A stretch of 64,000 bases of DNA from positions 1 through 64,000 of the forward strand of contig NMRB01000048.1 in the NCBI GenBank assembly GCA_002633025.1. The letters run 5' to 3'. Shown here piece by piece: positions 13,001 through 25,000 of this stretch. Every line of letters starts with the position of its first letter. The first letter of the stretch is position 1. The stretch is from Notospermus geniculatus (lineage: Eukaryota; Nemertea; Pilidiophora; Heteronemertea; Lineidae). The position numbers and the translations under genes were made by a program. Under the pieces are notes generated by a model. The model had not been told where the DNA came from, searched no databases, and saw only the letters and a program-made list of their open reading frames with translations.

Positions 13001-16000
13001 AAAATTTGTACCACTCAGTACGGGAGAAGTCGAAATTAGGAAATCAGTTACCAAACTTGGAAAATACTTTCCTAATTTGGAAGTCCTGGAAGTGGGTGCA
13101 AAATATATTTCCTTTTCAGGAAACAAAATGTTTCCATCAGACGAAATCGTAAGGCCCTCCTTGAATTATTTCCAGCATAGGAAAGATGTTTTTGGGAAAA
13201 GCTGTGAAAACATGGTAACAATGGAGAGCCTGCATTGCCCTGATTGCCAAAAAGACAATGGAAATATTGCAAGTGGTACTACTGGGGCAAACCCTGGCAT
13301 AATGTCTGTAGACCAAAAAAAAACTCATGCAGGGGTTTCCTAGATTTCAAGAAAATTTTCAAAAATATTTCCTGAACAGGAAACATACCAACTTTCCTAA
13401 AAAGGATATCTCCTGTACTGCCGGTACCCAGAAAATTTGTACAATTTAAATTTTCCTGCTACCAATTTTCCCTGGTTGTGGTACCTATTTTCCAAGTACA
13501 GATTTTCCATGTGCCACTTTTCTGGGTACCTCTTACCTGTTGACTAGTCAGTCGTAATGTCGAATACAGTACATGGAGCAAGGGCCAAAAGGGGCGGTTC
13601 ATTTTCGTCAGTTGAGGAATCTGAGTTGTGATCCTTGAGAAAATGGAGAAAGCTATAAAGCTGCAAGTTGCTTGGATTGTTCCTCAAGTGACGAAAATGA
13701 ACAGCCCCTTTCCTAATACAGTGGAACCCCGGTAAGAAGACCACCTGCGGGACACAGTTGAAGTGGTCTTCTCAGCGAGGTGGTCTTGTTACCGAAGTTC
13801 ATTTCTACTGAAATGCACATTTTGGGAGAGTGATGAGTGGTCTTGTTAGAGGGGTTAGCCGTGGTACAGGGGTGGTCTTCAACTGGGGTTCCACTGTACT
13901 GCCATTTCAGGCTTTTCCAGAAATTTTCATTACCTGTACTCGGTGCTTCACGTTTGAAATCTGCAGGAGCTCAATCAGTTGAGTTCCTCAAAGGCTCGAG
14001 GAGAGCTGTTCACACTCGTGAAGGAGAGCTATTCACACTCGTGCCTGAACTTCAAGGATGCCGAGGAGCGCGGTCAATCGAGCTCCTCGGCGCAATTTTG
14101 CGGGCGCGCAGGGGTGCGAGCGTGAAGCACTGTGTTCTGAGGTGAAAGAACACTTGGGGGTGAAGTGTAATGTAATAGTGTTCCCTCCCCGAGTTTTATT
14201 TTGCTGGCAGAGGACACTGTGGCTGATCATATTTGGTGATGGCGTAGAACTCGGGCAGTTGCGGTGTGACTATCAAGATGTTAAAGATTTTGGATGTCTG
14301 AATCTTGCAACTTCCATCTGTACTTTTAGGGCAAGGAAACGGGGTGCAGCCAATCAAAAGCTCTCCGCCATTTGCGCCGCTCTCGAATACCCGGAGGAAA
14401 TAGAAGAGGGCGTTGACGACGACGATGACGAGGAAGACGACGAAGATGAAGAAGATGATGAGGATGAGGAGGACGACGAGGATGAGACCGAGGAAATTGA
14501 ATATGAGGGCGGAGATGAATCGGAAGCTGAGGGGTCACTCGTCGATGGAGAGGAGACCATGTATTGGGCCCTTTATAAGTCCTTAATGCACGTTAAGGAC
14601 CCTGTCACCGGACAGTTTCTTATTACACCTTTTATGAGGCTGCCTACTCGGAGGTGAGATTTTGCAAAAAATCATCAAAGTGATTGGCACAGATTCGAGG
14701 GATTTGTAAATGTAAATGTCAGGATCTGCGGTATTTGAAATAAAGTTTATACAGCTGAAAGGAACATGAAAATTTCATTGGCCTGGGGAAATACGTGTAA
14801 TAGGCCTTTTTACATGGTGCGTGTTCAAGGAAACTTACCTCCACCCTCCTTGCGCGGGTTCGGTTCAGGATGGTTTGATCGCTTTTACACGGTGTGGGTT
14901 CGGTAACCGGCCTCGATCCAGTTCGAGGTCGGTTCTTCGAATGCGTGCCACTTGATGGCATGTATCAACATTTACAGTTATATCGTTAAAGTACAAAATA
15001 TCTTGGAAATAATCACTAAAAATCGATAAACTATGCTTCTAACAGCATGAGCAATGCTTCAGAAATCTCGCGCGTGATTTCTTCACAGGTAAGTTACAGC
15101 AAGTACGCGAGTGATGTCACTCAGGTAGCGTGCTCAATCCCGCCCGAAGCCGGTGGAGGTCGGTTCGCTTTTACACGAGAGAATAACTGACCTGCACCTA
15201 CCTCCACCATCCCGAGACTCACGCGGCGAACTGAACTGGCCCGAGGAAGGTGGAGGTCAGTTGTTTCGCTTTTACACAGGGAAAAATAACCGAACCCTCC
15301 TCGATCCAGTCTCGATCCGGAACGCACCTGCACCGTGTAAAAAGGCCTAATGTGAAGTGCTCTGAGACTGTATTACAGTGGAAGGCACCTTATATAATGT
15401 CCTTATCATTATGAGTATTTGATTGAAATTCTTGTTCATTTTAGGCATTATGCCGATTATTATGAGGAGATAAAGAGACCTATCTCAATGACTAATATCA
15501 AGAAGAAAATCAAGGTAAGTTGGCGCTTTATTTGTCTTAGCAAAATCTTAGACACTGTCTGTTTGCCTTCCTAATAGCGAGGTTAAGATCTGGTCCGACT
15601 CCCACTCCCGCTCCGACTCCGAGGTGCCAAAATTCGGATTTTTCAAGTCGGAGATAAATTTACCACCCAGGTGGGTTCTATTCGTTCTCCTGAATAAGTG
15701 AACACCATTGCTTTGGAAAACCCCGTTGTATTTGATGACGTAGTTCCCAAAAAAGGAATCCTCTGGAGTCGGATTCGAGACTCGGAACGTTATCTGAACC
15801 TCCCTATTATCCTTGCAATTCGGGATTTGGAATTTGGCTGAATAGCCAAACACAGCTCCCGACTACATGTAGTATTGTGTCTGGAGCTGCTTGTGAGTGC
15901 TCTGGGGCTACTTCTCTGACTACTGTAAAGCAGGAAAATTTCGCGTGCAGGAAATTTTCGCGAATTTCGCGAGAGTGTATGAGTCGCGAAAATTTACTGT

Positions 16001-19000
16001 CGTGAATACAAAAACAGGCAAGTGATAAATATGGTCCGTGAAGGAAAACTGAAAAAAAATAGCAGAGACTCGCGAAAATATCCTGCAGCGAATATGTCTA
16101 TAAATCTTGATTCGCGAAAATTACCAGCCGCGAAATTATCTTGCTTTACAGTATATAAACAACTCCAGATACCAGTAGCTTGTTTCCCTGGAGCAAAATT
16201 AACTTTCTGGAGCTGCTCCAGGGCACCAGGTTTAATGTATTTGCAAGCACTGATTGCTTTGTCTTGTGAGTCTGCATCTCCAAGATTCAATCCTGGGCTG
16301 TCAGGCTGGTGCAGGTCAGTCACCACTAACGTTGCAGGTTCAATCTCCAGTCCGACCCATTTGAAAGAAAAGTGAATTTGCTGTTTTTTCAGAGTGGTCA
16401 GTATAACTCGCTTGATGAACTCGCTGATGACTTGGAGCTGATGTTCGCGAATGCTCAGAGGTACAATCAGGATGAGAGCAAACTATTTAAAGTAAGGATT
16501 ATTATCTCCCCGCTTTTTGAAAAAAGTCGGGGAGATATTGTTTTACCCTCCGCCGTCAGTCCGGCTGTCCGTCCGGCTGTCCGTCCGGCTGTCCGTCCGG
16601 CCGTCCGTCCGAAAGTGATATCTCCTCCTAGACCGTTCAACGGAGGAGCTTGAAACTTTGGTATATATTAGGTACTCATCCACTATTGTGCACAACACTC
16701 TTGGAATTTCGATCCAACTCCCTGTCTTTCCACCAGGGGGCGATATGTGAAAAACACATTTATGGTCATTACTCCTAAAGTAATTGTGATAAAGTGATGA
16801 AATTTGGTGTGAAGGTTTATCTGTGACAGCTTCATAATATATCGTACGGGTTTTGACCTTGACCTACTTTCAAGGTCACAGGGGTCAAACTTTAATAAAA
16901 ACTAGGAGCCGTCCGAAAGTGATATCTCCTCCTGGACCGTTCAATGGAGGAGATTGAAACTATGGTATATATTAGGTACTCATCCACTGATGTGCACAAC
17001 ACTCTTAGAATTTCAATCCAACTCCCTGTCTTTCCACCAGGGGGCGATCCGTGACAAATACATTTATGGCCATTACTCCTTAAGTAATTGTGATAAAGTG
17101 ACAAAATTTTGTGTGAAGGTTCATCTGTAACATCTTCACAATATATCGGACAGGTTTTGACGTTGACCTACTTTCAAGGTCACAAGGGGACGAACATTCC
17201 TTAAAACCACAAGAAACATGTGAAAAACATGTCTATGGGCATTATTTGTAAACTATTTGTGATGACATGAGTGGTGATGTATCTGAAATTTGGAATGTTT
17301 AGGTACCGTACTTGACTGCTAATGTGCCCAACCCCCAGTGTATTTCGATCAAACTCAGCCTCTTCCCACCAGGGGTCAATATATGAAAGACACAGGAAAA
17401 ATAACCATGTCACCATTACTTCATGTTGAAAGCGGGGAGATATGCGATGGGCTCCCATCGACATTGCTCTAGTTCTGTTTGAGTAGATACATGTATAAAA
17501 ACTTTGCGCCAGATTTGTATGGTATTTGACTCAATTTTCAGTGAGGGTTGCTGAGATATCCTGAGACAACTACAGTATTTCTTCCTTATGGTAGTGTCCC
17601 ACTGGCAAATTTTGTCCTGCGACAAGGGACGAATGAAAAAATTGTAGCTACTCGTAACAGTTCTTAGACTGCTGTCTATGTTCACAATGAGTCTCTGGCT
17701 CGCAGAAAAATTTCAAAAAGTTCAAAATTTGCCTGCGACAAAATTTTAGTCGTAGTTATCTCGTAATAGTCGCACCCTTGTCGTACATTGTCGTACAGGA
17801 TCGTAGGTCTTGGTTATGGAAGACGGTGTTTCCACCAGAGGGTATTAAGGGTACTATGCTAGTACCGTCAAAGGAACAGAAAAGGGCCACTTTCTTTAAT
17901 TTCAGGGGGTTTTTGCTGATTTTGAAGAAATAAGTACCCTCAAAAAAATTTCTGGCAGAGACCCTGGAAGAGTAACTTCGACTATCTACGACAGTCTCCG
18001 ACTAACTATGAGGATGTGTGAAGAAACTACGAGCATCTACTTGTATCTACGACCACCCATGGCTAACTTCGTCTAGGCCTGCATGTGTTCGACCAATCAG
18101 CGACCAGTTGACAACTGAATCGCAAAAAAACTACGAATGCTAAATATCGCAGTTTGTCGAGGGAATATCGCAGACTTCAGATTCGCCCCTTGTCGTGGGA
18201 AAAAGTGCCAGTGGGACCCGAATATTATGATTTTAATACCGGTAATTGGACTTGTTTTCTCGTCTGTAGGATGCAGTGAAGCTGCAGAAGGTGATGAGAA
18301 ACAAGAAAAATGAAGTTGAGGCCAAGTTTGAGGCCAAGGTATGTAGAATTATACAGACTTTTCTCCTCGATTTTGCTTTGATGAATGATGGGATCTAGTT
18401 TCTTAGCCATTCGGGAGTCACCTCAATTTGAGGGGTGTCCTGAGTGAAGACTTGATAAGGATACCCAAGTCGTTATAAAAATGTCTTCTTATGATTGCCA
18501 ATGCGATTGGCGCCTTGTCTGATTTGCTGCAGGAACGAAATGATTCATCCACATCATCAGGTGCAAGTTTTCTGCCTTTTGCCAAGCATAAAGATGGCAA
18601 TGAGGAACCCACGAACTTCTTGGCCCAATTTACTTCTTGGCCCAAAATAAACCACTCTGTTTGGTTCGATTTTGATGAAATGACACGGCCCTGTTTCACT
18701 TTTAAAGTTATCCACTTGTTTATCAGAAATGCCACAGGATGCCAATATTGACAACGTCTTTTGGGGAAAATGCCAGAAAATTGTGTAGAAAAATGTACAC
18801 AGATGTTTTGACGGCGCGACGTCAACAGCGGAAAAAGTGACGTCAGTACGTCATTTGGGTCTTATACTCACTGCGCCATCTATTATTCTAGTTTGTCACG
18901 CGAGTTCCCCATTTCATCCCTGTGTGCACACAAAATCTTAAACACATGGTGAGCCCTTCCCCGAAATGCCTCGGCACTAGAATTGTGCAAGAAAAATCGC

Positions 19001-22000
19001 TAAGGACTGATCAAGTTCATGCAATCCTATGTCCTATTCATAGGGTACTGTCAGAAACAGGCAGCGTTGTAATATCAAGTTATTTTGTGAAGGGTGTAAC
19101 AGTCTTTTGAATGTGTTAAGAAACTGGTTCCCTGTGTTTGATAATGGGTATGCCCGTTATTTTGTGAAGGGTGTAACAGTCTTTTGAATGTGTTAAGAAA
19201 CTGGTTCCCTGTGTTTGATAATGGGTATGCCCGCTGTCTTTGTCTTCAGGGTCATAATCCATGGAGTTCTGATGCGTGTGTCAATGTGTATTCTGATTGC
19301 TAATGGCAAAATATGTCGTCACTTCTGACTGTCAGAGCTCACAATGGTGTCATGGATTCTAGACATTAATTTCTGTGCCCCAAGATCCTACATGTAACTA
19401 CTCTTCATTCCAGTTCCGATTGGCGTGAGGTTTATCAACGATAGCTCCGCAACGGCTGGGCCGATTTTGATGAAACATACGTCAATCGACTTGTCTTTCT
19501 TGGCGGTACAGCCATCATCACTGTCATTTTCCCGAAAAACGTGACAGAAAAAAGTTCTTTCACAAATCACAGTTCGTGTTTACGGCCGAAATGGCGGCCA
19601 TTTTGAAATGACGCAATGCATCGTGCACGTGTAAACTGCACTGAACAACATAGCGAAATGAAATGGGTTTTGGAAAAGGGATCCGTTATGCAGGCCTTAC
19701 GCGAAAAATGAAGATAGCAGAAAGATACCGGCAAGAAAGACAAGTTAATTGATGTATGGTATATTGAATTTGACCCAACCGTTGTGGAGATATTGGCCGA
19801 AAACCTCGCGCCACTGGGATTTGGAATGAACTGTAGGCGCCCAGTTGAGGAACAAGATTAACCTTGGCTGGATTGATAGGCACAGAATGCCAGCCCTACT
19901 AGGCCTCAATATCCTAGTCTAACCAAAAAATAGCCGCTTTTACACTACCAAAAATTAAGTAAACTTGGACCGGAACGAGTATGGTACGGCAAAAAAGTGG
20001 CAGTGTAAACCTGCGAAGCGTACCTGGTCCAGACCACGAGTGAACCGTACCGTGACCCGCAGAAGGAGGTGGTCTCGGTCCGGATCAAGTGTGGTACCCC
20101 GACCAAATGTGCAGTGTAAACCTGACGCACGGCAAACTGAACCGAGTCCACTTACCTGGGACGGTATTGAGCATGAGCGCAGTTCGTCCTTGCGTCACTT
20201 GCAGGAAAACTCAGCATGATTCGGCGCGAGTTTCTTACCTCCACTGAATGGAGAGCGATGCTTCGGGGACATTGCGCGGTGACTCCTCTTTGCAGTCTAA
20301 ACGGTACAAATGAAGTGGACCTGGTCCGGACCGAGTATGGTTCACTTCAGCTGGATCGAAATGTTCGGCAGTGTAAACGCAGCTAATGGAGGTGTGCCAT
20401 GCCTCATCTCAACTTTTACTAAAATTCACTCGGTAAATGTGATGTCTACCCGCTGCGTCAGTTCTCCATGGATTATCTGGCTTTTGGTAGTTGCAACATG
20501 GTTTGGATTTCTTCTGGTGTGGACTTTCTCTTTGCTTGTCCAAATGCAGGAGTTGGCATAGAATATAAGGGGAATTATCCCTTTCTGTCTTTGTTAAGGT
20601 TGAACCTGCCACTGCCAGGCGCGGATCTATGGGGCGCGCCCCCTTTCGGCTAACAAATCTGTAAAATTGACCATGAAATTATGAAATTTGGAGCAAATCA
20701 TTGAAAATCACCGCAGGTATCAATGTTTCTAGCACAGTGCGCCCCCTCTTTTCCGAAATCGTGGATCCGCCCCTGAATGCCATTTTGAAATGTCTGTCTC
20801 AAAGTATTCCATGTTGAAAAATTCAGTTAACTTGACAATGACATACTATTTCTTTTGGCTGGAAATGCTTGCGTCGGAAATCACATTGGAAATACCACTC
20901 TCGGTACCTGCCACCTCTGAATTTTCTGTGCGGCTGTCTCTGACTGTGCAGGTTTTCTAGGCACTTCAGTTTGTCCTGCTAGTGCTATCCGTAAAACCCT
21001 CTATAGAGCTCAAAACCCTCTATAGAGCTCATAAAGCTCTATAGAGCTGATAATGACACATTGGCACTCGGAACTTGATTCAATATGTAAAAAAAAACAT
21101 TTCAAGCCCCTTGCCACTCCCTGTAGTTGAGACTCTGCTTTTCTCAGCTTCAGACCTCAACCTATACTATAACTAAGGACTATCTCTCTAAAAAGGTAAA
21201 CACGTGTTGTGTTGCTAGCCATGTCTGTTGTGTTAGCATCGCATTACACTATACATTTATTTAAAAATAAAGTGATATTTGTTAGTATTTTAATGGAGCC
21301 ACTACTAACTTGCGGGTCATTGTTTGGATCACCCAAATGGATTTCTGGCTTCTGTTATTCATCAGTTCCCTAGTCCTACGTCATGTTACAATCTTTTTCC
21401 TCTTGTTTTGAGTTTATAATAAGGTGTTCTGCCCTCCATTGCTGGTGTTTAGAGTATTCAAATCAACCGTTCTGCTGTCCAGCGTTAACCCTTTCACCAT
21501 GTTCACTGCTGTAGGTGACGATCGTCGCCCGCACTGGCGACTGCCGTAGGCGACCACCATCGCCCTATGCAAAAGGTGTGTTTAGTTAGTTTGGCTATTC
21601 ACAGATGGTGCCCCAATCAATTACTGGAATTCCCCTGAGGCTGCCAGAGGCGACCATCGACGCCCTACGCAGAAGGTATATTTAGTTAGTTTGGCTATAG
21701 ACCACAGAGTAGTCTCTACATCTGACGATTTAAGAGACTACTGTCGCCCTCTTGATTCTGGCTGTTATTCGTCGGAATACATGTACGTCCAATCAGAATA
21801 CGAATCTTCTCTGATGACGTTTCGGCGGCAGGTATTCCCCAAAGAAGCCAAGTTTCCAAGATGGCGTCTGGCGTCCAACATTTCTCGCTTCGAACATTCA
21901 GCGAGGTAGTGCAACGAATGTCAGCGAGATAAACACTCAGTGACCTATCCCAGCGATGTTTTGTGTCATTAGCTAAACATCCTGGGGATAGTCCGTTGAA

Positions 22001-25000
22001 GAAACCACCCTGCTATCTCATTTCGACTCCTGTAGCTTGCCGTTAGAGTGCTGCACACAGATGTACACGATGTAGGCATGATGTACAGGTCTGCTAACTG
22101 AGGCGCGCGCATCCTGCCTGGTAGGAATTCCGACCACACTTCCGGTTTCGAGACCCCGACACCAGTTCCTAACGTGCTGCACGGTGGACCCAGGCCTTGC
22201 CGTTTGACGGGCGCGATTTTGCATGCACCTTGCAAACAATAGAAATTCTATTGTTTGCGAGGTGCATGCAAAATCGCGCCCGTCAAACGGCAAGGCCTGT
22301 GGAACTGGATACCGGTTTAGTTTGGCTATCACAGATGGCGCCCCATTCAAAATTAGGGGATTCCCCGAGAACGGGCAACGGGAAACTCGACACTGGGGCG
22401 TACAAGGATCTGGGAAACTCGACAGTGAAAGGGTTAATAGGTAACATGGGCTGGCAGAGTGGCGCAGTGGAAACATTGGCCCCTATCACCTCTGGGGTAC
22501 TGTGTTTGATCCTCTATCGGACCCGCTCTCTCCGTGATAGAGAGGGTGACTCTTTGCCAGCATGTTTCCCAGTAGTTGGAGCCACTCCCATTTGATTGTC
22601 AGAAAATGAACTTTTTTTGGATGGGCAGAACACTGTAAAGGTGCTTTCCACGAGGCGCTTTCGGACGCGGTTTCGGTGGCGGGAGCGGGTGCGAGTGAAA
22701 CAGCTAAAGGGAAATATGTTGGATCGATTTTTTCCACCCGTGCCCGCTTCCTCTTCCGCGCCTGCAAACGCCTCATGGAATAGCAGCTTAACACTTCATC
22801 TGTTTCCCCTCACAGAGAACCCCTTTTCATGAATTGAATATTTTATGTGACAGTCCCCTTTTTCAGAACTCTGTCTGTCTCACAGTGCCTCAGCTATCTA
22901 TAAATTCTTAGTATCCTTCATACAGTTTGCTGCATTTTCTTGGAGGTAGCAAAATTTAAAATAGTTATTTTTTCCTCCACCCTCCTTTAATATTAAAATG
23001 AAATTGTTTATCTTTTGCCAATAGGCTACATTTGTCTGATATTCTTATATTGTTATAACTTGCCTCATGATTTAAACCAGATTTTTTGATCGTTTTCATA
23101 TTTTATTTTCCCTCTGTAACACACTGTTGGATTTGCATCTTGAAATATTTTCATGCAAATATTTGAGTTTCTGGGAATGTTGGAAGACCCTGTTTGTCAT
23201 GTCTTCGTCAGTCTATTGATATTTCCCGTATTTTTTAACTCAATTTCCCCTGTGTTTTCCTGGTTCGTTGGATGATCATACCAGCAAGGAAGTAAAGGTG
23301 CCACTCCACGTGAGAGTTTCTCGTGAAAGTTGGCTCTCTATGGGCGCTGTAGAAAACTATGGACCAGTCATTAGTTTCGTTAGTCTTAGCGTAAAGCCCT
23401 GTCTCCACTTGGCCCGCAAGTATACTCGTGGTGACTCAGCTGGTGATCCGCCGAGGTTCACAGGCCAAGTGGAGACAGGGCACCACGAAAGACCTCGAAT
23501 ACATATTCCCGTGAACACCCCATGGGCCTTCCTGGGCACTTGCGGCAGTTTCCAACATGTTGGAAAAATCACGGGGCATGCGTGCCGCCCATGAGTTGGC
23601 GGGCATACCGCAAATGACCGCGAATAGTGGCGACACATATCTCGGGGATATCGGCGGTGAGTGCCCGCTGGCGTGGTGACCCGGATGTCGTTCAGAATGA
23701 GGTCACTGGCCGGGAGCCAATAGGAGGGCAGGGATTTGTCATGTGATGTCCAAAAAAGTAAAAGAATACACGCGGTGGTAAGCAACTTGGGATGGTTCGG
23801 ACAGGAAAGACCGGATCTCTTGATGATGTGGATCCCCCGAAGATAATGGTGTCAATGGGAAAGAAAAGATGCCTGAAGCGACAGTATAATCGCGGCGTCC
23901 GCCATTGTCGTCTGCATGAATACACACACGCCCCCTGGTGTGATTCCCTGCACTGAGAAAAGCGACCGCAAAGAGCCGCAAGTACTCAACAGGTGTAGAC
24001 ACGTTCGCGGGCTATTCGCGGTCAAACAGCAAGCACGGGCTATTCGCAGTGGTTCGCCGCGAATAGCCCGTGCTCGCAGTTCGCGGTCCATCGGCGGTGC
24101 ATTCGTGGGTACGGTAGACTAGGCTTAAGTCCTCCAGATATCAACAATGGTGAACTGCCCGTCGAGAATCAACTCGCTCAAGAAGACTCTCACATGGAGG
24201 AGTGTCTTTAATCTCATTGGCTAACAAGGTGGTGGCATTGGAATTGAAGTCCTCCGTCAAGCTCTACACCGTGCCGTAGTAGGCTTGTTGGAAGTCGGGG
24301 TGAATGCTATTAGTGTAAATATGTTAATATTAACAAATAACATACCAGAAATGTTGGTTGTTCGGTTAACCACAGGAGTTGTCCTACACTTACCTATAGG
24401 CCATTCGTTTACTTCCACGAGCTAGCCCCGGAAGGAACAAGCTGAGCGTGCGCACAACAGCCAGTAATCAAACGGTCTCGTGCCTTCCTCGGGGAAACCA
24501 TCATGGCGGCCACAGACGATAAATTTGTCGCCGTCCACAGTAACTTTCCCTAACGTTGCCGCCATTTTGAAACAATGCATCCTGGGAAGGTTCCACGAGA
24601 AGCCCACCTCCGCAGGTAGGGCTAGTCGCGCCTGGTCCGAGGAAGCCCCGATGACGCAGTTCCGGTGTAAACGAACGGTGTAGAGCCTGTTCCGAGCTAG
24701 CTCGTGGAAGTAAATGAATGGCCTACTAATGATGCTGCAGTTTCTTCTTGTGTGTCAACTATCATTGGAAGTCAAAGACAAAAATCACAATTGAGAAAAA
24801 CCGCGAAAAAAATATTTTTAAAAACCTCCCATCTTCTGAAGGCTACCAGGCCTATTCACATCTTTTTGTCTTATTATGCTCTAATTAGTGGTCTCTTTCC
24901 TGCTTGTCTCACCAGGAGGTGCCACAACCCGTGGTATCTCCATCCACCTCTATCATGGAGGACCTGCCCCCGCTCGTCCCCCAACAACTCCCGGCATTCA

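Noticed and set aside
14058-14329. Upstream extension of exon 9 open frame from ATG 14058
   Set aside because: The acceptor CTTTTAG at 14329 and the phase 2 match to exons 7 and 8 place the exon start at 14330; upstream residues have no family match.
14354-14560. Minus-strand poly-Ser open frame
   Set aside because: It is the complement of the acidic tract in exon 9.
18531-18558. Possible 28-base exon (ERNDSSTSS)
   Set aside because: Length is not compatible with phase 0 on both sides and the donor is weak.
22018-22476. 152-codon minus-strand open frame
   Set aside because: It crosses a palindrome and two different repeats; no domain pattern.
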